From assembly GCA_040752275.1 (NCBI GenBank), contig JBFMFH010000098.1:1-23462 (forward strand): a DNA stretch of 23,462 bases, read 5' to 3'. Numbering within the stretch: position 1 is the first letter of the stretch; each line of letters begins with the position of its first letter. Below are positions 1 through 7,006 of this stretch, in pieces. Source of the stretch: JBFMFH01 sp040752275. Its GTDB lineage: Bacteria > Acidobacteriota > Vicinamibacteria > Vicinamibacterales > JAKQTR01. The position numbers and the translations under genes are program-made. The notes beneath the pieces were generated by a model that ran no database searches, was not told the origin of the DNA, and worked only from the letters and a program-made list of their open reading frames with translations.

Positions 1-2305
1 AGTCCTGCGCGAGCGTCGCCCCGTCCCCGATCGACAGCAGGTCCCACCCGCCCCGCTGGAAGTCCACACCGCGGTGGATGTAGACGCGCTTCCCGATCTG
101 CGCGCCGAGGCGCCGCAGCACGAACGGCAGAACCGGCGTGCCCTCGATCCACCGCCAGGGGATCGACTGGGCCGTGCTGACGACGATCCAGTGCCTGGTG
201 TAATACCCGCCCCACACGGGGGCGCGTGTCGGCGTGTAGCGTCCCACAACGATCCGCTTGACCAGCAGGGTCAGCGGCACGGCAACGAAGAGCCGTGCCA
301 GCGTAGCGAGTACGACCACCACCGGCATGGCGACCACCACCCCTGCAAGGCCCACGCTTCTCAGGGCCCAGGGCAGCAGCTCGAAGGCCATGAGGGACAG
401 TGCCGCGCCGACTGCGACGACTCTCAGGGCGAGCCAGGCCGACTGGATCGTCGTCGACAGGACGGAGCGGCCTTCGCGCGCTGGACCTCCTGCGCGGGGC
501 GGCAGGGCGGGCAGCGCCGCGGTCTTCCGCGCACGCATGCGTTCGGCAAGCGCAACCACGGTCCGCGCCTCGTATAGATCCCGGACGGTGGCCGTGGCGC
601 CCCCGGCCACTCCCGCGTCGCGCAACTCGCAGACGGCCGCTACGGCGGCCAGAGAGTCACCGCCGAGATCGAGGAAGAAATCATCGTGGACCGACACCGG
701 TCCATCGTGGCGGAGTGCCGCGGCGAACGCGGCTGCGGTCGCTCGTTCGTCGTCGGAACGCGCGCCGACGACAGCTTCACGGCCGCTGCTGTTCTCGGGC
801 GGAAGGTCCGGCAACGACCTCCGGTCCAGCTTGCCGCCGACGGTGGTGGGCAGATCCGTCGTAAAGCCAAACCGGCTCGGAACCATGTACTCAGGGAGCA
901 CGCGTCGGAGCGCGGTCTTCAGCGCGGCGGTCTCGACTGGCGCCAGCGGGTCGTCCGGGACGACGTGGGCGGCGAGGACCTGGCGCGCGCCCGAGCCCTG
1001 GACGCGGCATGCGGCCGCGCGCACGCCGGGCAGCGCAGCGAGGTGTGCCTCGATGGCGGAGAGCTCGACCCGATACCCGCGGAGCTTCACCTGTCCGTCG
1101 ATGCGGCCAAGGTACTCGAGAGCCGAGTTGCCGTTGCGGCGCACGAGATCCCCGGTTCGATAGATCCGGCCATGAACGGGATGAACCGGGAACTTCGCCG
1201 CGGTGACGGCCTCTCGCCCCCGGTACCCGCGAGCCAAGCCTGGCCCGGCAAGGCACAGCTCACCAGGTTCCCCATCTGGCAGATCCTCGAGCGCCTCGCC
1301 GAGCACGAACGCCCGGTGGCCCCGGATGGGCCATCCGATCGTGACCGGCTCACGCGGCCGCACGCGGCCGCGGACGGTGGTGACGGAGCACTCGGTCGGA
1401 CCGTAGCCATTTTCGAGCCAGAGGCCATCCGCCCAGACATCGGCGAGGTCCGCTGGCAGCGCCTCACCGCCGACGTAGACGAGCTTCAGATCGGGCAACT
1501 CGGCTCGGGGGTCGCTGCACCCCATGCTGCGCAGCAGCGTGGGCGGCGGGCAGAACACGGTGATGCGCTCCCGGCGGAGCCAGGGCACGAGATCCGGTCC
1601 CAGCCTCACGGTCTCGTCGTCCAGCGGTACGAGCGTGGCCCCAGAGGCGAACGCGAGCCAGCTCTCCTCGAGCGACGAGTCGTAGGCAGGCGAGGAACAC
1701 TGCGCGACGCGGTCGTCGGGCGTCAGTCGAAAGTACTCGAGATCGGACGCCACGAGGTTGCCGATGCCGCGGTGCTCGATCATCACGCCCTTGGGCTCGC
1801 CGGTCGTGCCCGACGTGTAGATGACGTACGCGAGATTGGAGAGATTGCCGTCGCGGCCGTTCAGCGACGGGAGGAGACGCGGCAGGCCGCCCGGGATCAC
1901 GACCGGTCTCGGCCGTCCGCCGATCGTGCCGAGCCTCGCCCGGCCTTCCTGGGTGGTGATGACCGCCGCGGGATCCGCGTCGTCCAGAATGCGGCGCACG
2001 TGCTCGTCCGGAAACAGCGGGTCGATGGACGTGAACGATCCGCCCGACTTCAGCACGCCGATCTGCGCCGCGTACAGCGCCGGCGTTTCACGGCCGAGAA
2101 AGACCGCGACAATCCCCTCCCGGCCGACCACGCCAGCCAGAGCCGCGGCGATCGCGTCGGCCTGGTGCTGGAGTTCGGCATAGGTGATTTGCTGACGCTC
2201 GCGCCGTCCCTGTCCCGGGGGGATGTCGACGGCCACGCGGTCCGGGCAGCGCCCGGCGACCTCGTCGAAGAGGCGGTGGAGGAACGGTATACCGTCCGGG
2301 GGCAT
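1..2305 (-). CDS. Pls/PosA-type NRPS-like synthetase, partial (C-terminus beyond left edge)
   Basis: The frame is open from the ATG at 2305 to the window edge (768 codons). Seen in the translation: adenylation motif A3 (YTSGTTGEPKG, residues about 163-173), A5 (NGYGPTE, 299-305), A7/A8 (YRTGDL, 382-387, and GRIDGQVKLRGYRVE, 400-414), A10 (GKLDR, 491-495), then a carrier domain with LGGDSL whose Ser551 is the likely phosphopantetheine site. Two hydrophobic stretches follow (about 626-646 and 651-681), then a region (about 685-768) that looks like the start of the left-handed beta-helix acyltransferase-like part of the Pls/PosA (poly-lysine synthetase-like) family. Asp209 lines up with the Asp that binds the alpha-amino group in amino-acid-activating A domains, so an amino acid substrate is likely; which one cannot be told. 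No condensation domain is visible before the A domain. The start has no well-spaced ribosome binding site; upstream in-frame sequence has no stop, so a longer form is possible. Confidence 0.85.
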   Translation of the reverse strand, partial: MPPDGIPFLHRLFDEVAGRCPDRVAVDIPPGQGRRERQQITYAELQHQADAIAAALAGVVGREGIVAVFLGRETPALYAAQIGVLKSGGSFTSIDPLFPDEHVRRILDDADPAAVITTQEGRARLGTIGGRPRPVVIPGGLPRLLPSLNGRDGNLSNLAYVIYTSGTTGEPKGVMIEHRGIGNLVASDLEYFRLTPDDRVAQCSSPAYDSSLEESWLAFASGATLVPLDDETVRLGPDLVPWLRRERITVFCPPPTLLRSMGCSDPRAELPDLKLVYVGGEALPADLADVWADGLWLENGYGPTECSVTTVRGRVRPREPVTIGWPIRGHRAFVLGEALEDLPDGEPGELCLAGPGLARGYRGREAVTAAKFPVHPVHGRIYRTGDLVRRNGNSALEYLGRIDGQVKLRGYRVELSAIEAHLAALPGVRAAACRVQGSGARQVLAAHVVPDDPLAPVETAALKTALRRVLPEYMVPSRFGFTTDLPTTVGGKLDRRSLPDLPPENSSGREAVVGARSDDERATAAAFAAALRHDGPVSVHDDFFLDLGGDSLAAVAAVCELRDAGVAGGATATVRDLYEARTVVALAERMRARKTAALPALPPRAGGPAREGRSVLSTTIQSAWLALRVVAVGAALSLMAFELLPWALRSVGLAGVVVAMPVVVVLATLARLFVAVPLTLLVKRIVVGRYTPTRAPVWGGYYTRHWIVVSTAQSIPWRWIEGTPVLPFVLRRLGAQIGKRVYIHRGVDFQRGGWDLLSIGDGATLAQD

Positions 2306-2307
2306 AT

Positions 2308-2321
2308 GGGCTCGCGAGCCC
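2308..2321. promoter_or_regulatory. 14-bp perfect palindrome in front of the NRPS-like start codon
   Basis: GGGCTCGCGAGCCC is its own reverse complement. It lies between the TAG of the 12-codon frame and the ATG at 2305, and occupies the position where the ribosome binding site of the large gene should be. As RNA it could form a 5-bp GC-rich stem with a CGCG loop. A ribosome terminating on the leader TAG would cover it. The regulatory role is inferred. Confidence 0.4.
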
Positions 2322-2322
2322 T

Positions 2323-2361
2323 CTACTTCGGATACGTGTAGTAGATCTTGCCGACGAACAT
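2323..2361 (-). CDS. Possible 12-residue leader peptide upstream of the NRPS-like gene
   Basis: An ATG at 2361 opens a 12-codon frame reading MFVGKIYYTYPK and ends in TAG at 2323. It is preceded by AGAGGAG with a 5-nt spacer, a better ribosome binding site than that of the large gene, whose ATG lies 17 nt downstream of the TAG. Three of 12 residues are Tyr and two are Lys. It could be a leader peptide coupling translation to the synthetase, a tiny peptide product, or chance. The frame stays open further upstream, so the ATG choice rests on the ribosome binding site. No homologue is recognised. Confidence 0.35.
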   Translation of the reverse strand: MFVGKIYYTYPK

Positions 2362-2409
2362 GGATGCTCCTCTGCGCGAGTGTGAAGCGAGGCCACTGCG
2401 CATCATCGA

Positions 2410-2418
2410 AGTGTAGCA
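2410..2418 (-). promoter_or_regulatory. Candidate extended -10 promoter for the NRPS-like gene
   Basis: On the minus strand TGCTACACT matches an extended -10 element (TGn followed by TACACT, four of six consensus bases). It lies about 50 nt upstream of the ATG of the 12-codon frame. No good -35 box is seen at 17 nt, so this is only a candidate. Confidence 0.3.
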
Positions 2419-2768
2419 AACACTGAGGCTCCGCGCCCTGCGCCTGGACTCACTGGGGCAGTGCCGACCCGCACACCCGGGACATCGCTCCAATGCTCGT
2501 TCCGGCCCACACGGTCCCCGCTTTGCAGCCATGTCGGCGGAAACGCGGCCCGCCGATCCTCGATGGGCCAAGCCGGGCGGCGACATCGCCCGGGCCAATC
2601 ATCGCCCGCCCTTCAAGATCCGACTGTGCAAGACCGATAAGTGGGACAGCGTAGGGTATGCCCGAAGGGAGAGTTCCGTCTTCGCGGCCCACCTCTCCGA
2701 CGAGCAGCGCGATGGTTGGTCCGAACGGAGAGCGGCCGCCGGCAGTACACGGGATGCAGAGAACCGAC
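2419..2768. other. Intergenic region between divergent genes
   Basis: About 350 bases between the candidate NRPS promoter and the chosen start of the HEAT-repeat gene. The frames that cross it have arginine- and serine-rich, unconserved-looking translations and no ribosome binding sites, and were not called. It must hold the promoter of the plus-strand HEAT/HD-GYP operon, but no convincing -35/-10 pair was found. A GATAAG at 2636-2641 is a weak -10 candidate. Confidence 0.4.
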
Positions 2769-4874
2769 ATGGTGGCCGACGCCAGCGTGACCACGACTCC
2801 CGTCGAGGCGCGGATCCTCCGGTTTGCCCGGGCGTTCCGCAACGCCGCGCGGGCTGTGGGGTTCTACCCGCCCGCGCACCCAGCGGTCGGAGCGTCCATC
2901 GAGCACGTGGCGGCTGCGGCACGCGCGGCCACGGAGGCCGGGCCGGTCGTGCTCACCATCTTGCCGGATGTGTTTCTGGTCGGCGGCGCGCCGGTCGAGA
3001 GTCGGGAATCGACTATTGCGGAGCTGGCCGACATCCTCCACCGGCATGGTATCGGTGCGCTCAGCCTCAAGGGTGGTGCCAGCATCCCTGCGTGGCGTGC
3101 CCTCTTCGAGCTTCTCGCGTTGCCGCCGGACGATGTGCGCACGACCGGCGGCATCCAGCGCCGGTGGTTCATGCTGAGGCATCCGGATCCGGTCATCCTG
3201 GAGATCGACTTCCGAGAGATGCTTCGGGGAAGGGTCGGCGGAGACTTCGGTGAGCTCGCCGGCGTCATCAACCACTACCTGGAGATCGCCGGGGTCGGGA
3301 CGTCGTTTGCCGACGACCCCTACGCGGTGCTGCTCGCGGCCCTGGACGGCGCCGCGGACGACGAATCGCGAGTTGCAGCGCTGGTAGCCGAACTCCGGTC
3401 AGGCGTCCAGCTCATCCGGATGACCCAGTCAGGCCGGTTCGATCAGGTGATGCGGGATGCCTCGCGCATCGGCGAACACCTCAGCGAGGCCGCGATGGCC
3501 GGTTTCCTCGCCCAGCGGGCCAAGACCGAGGCCATCGTCGGCACCGTGAACATCGTCACCGCCCTCATCGACAGGATGTCGGACGCCACGGCCAGGACGT
3601 TCCTGGAACGGGCCCTTATCGTTGGAGATGGCCCGTCGACCCGTCTCGTCGAGGTGTTCGCCACACTCGTTCCGAATGTCACGCGCCGCAGGGTCATTCT
3701 GGCGACGGCCCGGGAAGGAGCGGCCGCCGGTGCCCCCCAGACTGAATCGCGCGACAAGTGGGCGGACCTGGAGCGGCAGTCGGAGGCGTTTTCTGCTCGT
3801 CAGTTCGTGTCGGACGAATACGCCCAGGAGCTGCAGGCGGCCCAGACGCGCAGCGAAGACGCGGACAGAATGACGCAGGATCCGCCTGAGCGGATCGCGG
3901 CCTGGGTGCATTCGCTGGACGACGGGGTAGTGGACGAGCTGGACCTCCGGCTGCTCGAAGATCTCGTGCGTCTCGAACACGAACCGGACCGGCTCGAGGA
4001 CGTGCTCGGCATGGTCCTCCGCCGCGTCCTCGAGGCTGCCGATTCCGGAGACTGGAATGCCGCCGAGCGGCTGACGCATGCGGTTTCCGGGGTAGCGCAT
4101 CAATCGGCCGACACCCAGGTGAGGACTGTCGCGACGCGGACCCTGCGAGCGCTCGAGGACTCCGCGGCCTGCGAGCAGGTCATTGCAGTAATCGGTTCGG
4201 CCAGCGCCCCGCCGGCGGCCGGAGCAGTCCAGTTCCTGCTGAGCGTGGGACCGGCGCTCATCCCGCGCATTGTCCGCCGATGGTTGGAGGTCCGGGATGC
4301 GCCGGCTCGGACGAGGCTAGAGTCCGTTGTCGCCGATTTCGATCGGGCCGGGCGCGAGGCGCTGCGAAAGATGCTGAGTTCGAGCGAAGCGGCGGAAAGA
4401 ACCGCCGCCATCACCCTGCTCGGCCAGGGAGGCGCCTCCGATCATCTTGGCGCACTGGAGGCCTTGCTATCGGACCCCGACAGGCTGGTCCGCGCAGAGG
4501 CGTTTGGTGCCCTGCTGAGGGCCTCCTCAGAGCGTGCCCACGAGGTGCTGGCGCGGGGCATCGCTCGCGTCACCTCCGAGCAGCAGGCGGCGTTGATCGC
4601 CGAGGTCGTCCTGATGGCCGGCGATGGCGCCGTCCCCGTGCTCAGGCGGCTCGTTGCGTACCTGGACCAGTCTGCGGTCGATGCTCAGGTGTACCTGTCA
4701 GTCATCAGCGGTCTGAAGAGAGCCGGTGGCGAGGAGGCGGCTGCCGCGTTGCGCCTGGTGTTCAAGCGGGGATCCTGGCGGACGCCGCTCCGGACGCTCA
4801 AGTTCCGATCCGCGGCCAGGCGTGCGCTCCGTGGCATGGCGGCAGTCTCGTCCGGCGCCAAGGGGGACACGTGA
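2769..4874 (+). CDS. HEAT-repeat protein sharing an N-terminal domain with the adjacent HD-GYP protein
   Basis: A 701-residue protein from the ATG at 2769. Residues about 8-140 contain FYPPAHPAV and a region that aligns by eye with the start of the next gene product (see finding). The middle is alpha-helical and acidic. The last ~200 residues carry helical repeats of HEAT type (for example the stretch with LSDPDRLVRAEAFGALL). No signal peptide or membrane segment is seen, so it is probably a cytoplasmic interaction scaffold. It overlaps the HD-GYP gene by 4 bases (GTGA), so the two are almost certainly co-translated. In-frame starts also exist at 2658, 2712 and 2754; the later one was chosen because codons 2658-2768 have clearly lower third-position GC and a Ser/Pro-rich translation, while AGAGA lies 6 nt before 2769. 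The function is unknown; partnership with c-di-GMP signalling is inferred from the operon. Confidence 0.75.
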   Translation: MVADASVTTTPVEARILRFARAFRNAARAVGFYPPAHPAVGASIEHVAAAARAATEAGPVVLTILPDVFLVGGAPVESRESTIAELADILHRHGIGALSLKGGASIPAWRALFELLALPPDDVRTTGGIQRRWFMLRHPDPVILEIDFREMLRGRVGGDFGELAGVINHYLEIAGVGTSFADDPYAVLLAALDGAADDESRVAALVAELRSGVQLIRMTQSGRFDQVMRDASRIGEHLSEAAMAGFLAQRAKTEAIVGTVNIVTALIDRMSDATARTFLERALIVGDGPSTRLVEVFATLVPNVTRRRVILATAREGAAAGAPQTESRDKWADLERQSEAFSARQFVSDEYAQELQAAQTRSEDADRMTQDPPERIAAWVHSLDDGVVDELDLRLLEDLVRLEHEPDRLEDVLGMVLRRVLEAADSGDWNAAERLTHAVSGVAHQSADTQVRTVATRTLRALEDSAACEQVIAVIGSASAPPAAGAVQFLLSVGPALIPRIVRRWLEVRDAPARTRLESVVADFDRAGREALRKMLSSSEAAERTAAITLLGQGGASDHLGALEALLSDPDRLVRAEAFGALLRASSERAHEVLARGIARVTSEQQAALIAEVVLMAGDGAVPVLRRLVAYLDQSAVDAQVYLSVISGLKRAGGEEAAAALRLVFKRGSWRTPLRTLKFRSAARRALRGMAAVSSGAKGDT

Positions 4875-6286
4875 CGGACCGTGGAGACCGTCTGGAACGG
4901 TACGAGGAGGTCATTCACAGGCTCAGCGGAGCGCTGCGGGCGGCGCGGATGTACTCGACCGGCCACCCCCGCGTGGTCGAACAGGGCCGGGCGCTGCTCG
5001 ACGCCGTCGAGCAGCTCCACCGGACCGAGGGGACGATTCTGATTGGCTTCCTCGGCGGCGAAGTCATCGCCGACGACATGCCGTTGCTACGCGCGAGCGC
5101 CTCCCGAGCCGAGTTCATCCGCGACATGCGGGACCTGGGCATCCATCGCGTGATCTTCGAGCGGGGTCTCACGGCGGAGGAAGTCCAGGGCTTCGTGCAC
5201 GCCGTCGCCAGCGGCAGGCCTGAAGGCCGCCCTTCGGCGGCGCCGGGATCGGGCGCAGACCCCGACATCGACTTCCTCGTCTTGCCGCACCTACGGGCCG
5301 GGCGGATTCCCGTCGATGCACAGTCGGGGCGGTGGGGGTCCAGCGTCGTGTCAGCGAGGCAGACCTACAGCGGTTCGATCGAATCCGCGCGGGCCGTCTG
5401 GGACAATGCGATGGCGGAGGGTCGCGCTGATGTAACCCTGGCGTGCGACACGGTCGAGCATCTGGCCGGTGCGCTCGGCGAGTCACAAGGCTTGATGATC
5501 GGCCTCACGGGCATGAAGAGCCACGACGAGTACACCTTCACCCACATGGTCAACGTGGCGATCTTGACCATGGCCCAGGCCCGATCTCTGGGGATCGACG
5601 GGCAGCGGTTGCGCGCAATCGGCCTCGCGGGCCTCATGCACGACATCGGGAAGGTCAAGACCCCGCTCGACATCCTCGCGAAACCAGGCGTGCTGACGGC
5701 CCGCGAGTTCGAGATCATGCGGCGGCACCCCATTGAAGGTGCCGAGATCTTGAGAGCGACCGCCGAGATGCCGCCCATCGCGCCCATTGTGGCCTTCGAA
5801 CATCACCTGAGGACCGATGGGACGGGCTATCCCGTCGGGCTGCACCGGGCCAGCCTGAATCTGGCGACCCAGCTCGTCGGGATTGCCGATGTCTACGATG
5901 CCATGCGGTCGAAGCGGTCGTACCAGCAGGCGTTTCCGACCGATCGGATCATCGAAGTGATGCGGCGCAATGACGGCAAGCAGTTTGACCAGAATCTGGT
6001 GCGGCGCTTCATCGACCTCATGGGTGTGTACCCGCCCGGGTCCGTGGTGCGACTGACCACCGGCGAGATTGCCGTTGTCATCGAGAACGACGGCCCGGAT
6101 CCTTCGCAGCCGACTGTCAAGGTGCTGCGCGACGCGCTGGATCGGGCGCTTCCCACGCCACAGACGCGCAGCCTGTGGAAAGAAGCGCTGGACGACCAAG
6201 GCGACGAAGCGGGCCCGAGTATCATCGAAGCGCTCGATCCTGCCGCGCACCACATCGATGCCCTGAGCCTCCTCGCCGCCTCATGA
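4871..6286 (+). CDS. HD-GYP domain protein (predicted cyclic-di-GMP phosphodiesterase)
   Basis: Start GTG at 4871, overlapping the HEAT gene's TGA, with AGGGGG 5 nt upstream; 471 residues. The N-terminal ~125 residues contain MYSTGHPRV and resemble the start of the upstream protein. The HD-GYP domain spans about 210-390: HMVNVA, then LMHDIGK (His257-Asp258), FEHHLRTDGTGYP (His311-His312, Gly319-Tyr320-Pro321) and GIADVYDAM. The final ~80 residues form the PPGSVVRLTTGEIAVV segment often found after HD-GYP domains. In this family the HD and HH residues bind a metal cluster that hydrolyses c-di-GMP to pGpG or GMP. The common HHE has Leu here in place of Glu, so activity is likely but not certain. 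No transmembrane helix is seen. The gene ends 11 nt from the convergent araD. Confidence 0.9.
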   Translation: MTDRGDRLERYEEVIHRLSGALRAARMYSTGHPRVVEQGRALLDAVEQLHRTEGTILIGFLGGEVIADDMPLLRASASRAEFIRDMRDLGIHRVIFERGLTAEEVQGFVHAVASGRPEGRPSAAPGSGADPDIDFLVLPHLRAGRIPVDAQSGRWGSSVVSARQTYSGSIESARAVWDNAMAEGRADVTLACDTVEHLAGALGESQGLMIGLTGMKSHDEYTFTHMVNVAILTMAQARSLGIDGQRLRAIGLAGLMHDIGKVKTPLDILAKPGVLTAREFEIMRRHPIEGAEILRATAEMPPIAPIVAFEHHLRTDGTGYPVGLHRASLNLATQLVGIADVYDAMRSKRSYQQAFPTDRIIEVMRRNDGKQFDQNLVRRFIDLMGVYPPGSVVRLTTGEIAVVIENDGPDPSQPTVKVLRDALDRALPTPQTRSLWKEALDDQGDEAGPSIIEALDPAAHHIDALSLLAAS

Positions 6287-6297
6287 CAATCTAGGGC

Positions 6298-6990
6298 TCA
6301 GCGTTGCCCGTAGTACGCGGCCGGGCCGTGCTTTCGCCTGAAGTGCCTGTTCAGGAGTGCCGAGCCGATCGGCGGAACGCTCGGGTCGATGGCCAGAGTC
6401 TCGCTGGCAAGCCTGGCAATATGCTCCGTGTAGATGGCGTGGTCGACCGCCTCCTCCGATGACGAACCCCAGCAGAACGGGCCATGGTTGGCGACGAGCA
6501 CGGCCGGGAAGTCGGAGGGGTCGAGATCGGCGAAGCGCTCGACAATCACCTGACCCGTGTTCGTCTCGTAGTCAAGCGCAATCTCCTCATCCGTCATTGG
6601 CCGCGTGCAGGGCACCGGACCGTTGAAGTAGTCGGCGTGTGTCGAACCCAGGGCCGGGATTTCCCGCCTGGCCTGGGCCCAGGCCGTCGCGTACAGGCTG
6701 TGGGTGTGGACGATGCCTCCGATGTCGGGAAATGCGCGGTAGAGAACGAGATGGGTCGGCGTGTCCGAGCTCGGCCGCAGCGTCCCGCCGACCACGTCCC
6801 CGCTCTCGACTGAGACGACGACCATGTTGACGGCCTTCAGCACGCCGTAACCCACCCCCGACGGCTTGATGACCACAAGGCCGCGCCCGCGGTCGATGCC
6901 GCTCACGTTCCCGAAGGTGCCGGTGACGAGGCCTGAGCGTACGATGCGCTGGTTGGCGGCGAACACCTGCTGCTTGAGACTCTCGATCAT
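6298..6990 (-). CDS. araD: L-ribulose-5-phosphate 4-epimerase
   Basis: A 230-residue protein, the usual AraD size. It interconverts L-ribulose 5-phosphate and D-xylulose 5-phosphate by retro-aldol chemistry with a bound metal, feeding the pentose phosphate pathway. Class II aldolase family motifs are in order: GTFGNVSG (25-31), KPSGVGY (42-48), SSDTPTHL (74-81, with Asp76), HTHS (His95, His97), THADYF (with Asp120) and ANHG (His169). The three histidines are the expected metal ligands. It is the last gene of the minus-strand isomerase-araB-araD operon, 16 nt after araB, with GAAGG upstream of its ATG. Fuculose-phosphate aldolase is in the same superfamily, but the motifs and the araB neighbour favour AraD. 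Confidence 0.93.
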   Translation of the reverse strand: MIESLKQQVFAANQRIVRSGLVTGTFGNVSGIDRGRGLVVIKPSGVGYGVLKAVNMVVVSVESGDVVGGTLRPSSDTPTHLVLYRAFPDIGGIVHTHSLYATAWAQARREIPALGSTHADYFNGPVPCTRPMTDEEIALDYETNTGQVIVERFADLDPSDFPAVLVANHGPFCWGSSSEEAVDHAIYTEHIARLASETLAIDPSVPPIGSALLNRHFRRKHGPAAYYGQR

Positions 6991-7006
6991 GCGTCTTGCC
7001 TTCGAT

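Noticed and set aside
686..2341. Open plus-strand frame of 551 codons opposite the NRPS-like gene
   Set aside because: The minus strand shows a complete set of adenylation motifs; the plus frame shows none.
2658..2768. N-terminal extension of the HEAT-repeat protein
   Set aside because: Third-position GC is lower than in the rest of the gene and the translation is Ser/Pro-rich without resemblance to the shared N-terminal domain. The alternative starts are recorded in the feature entry.
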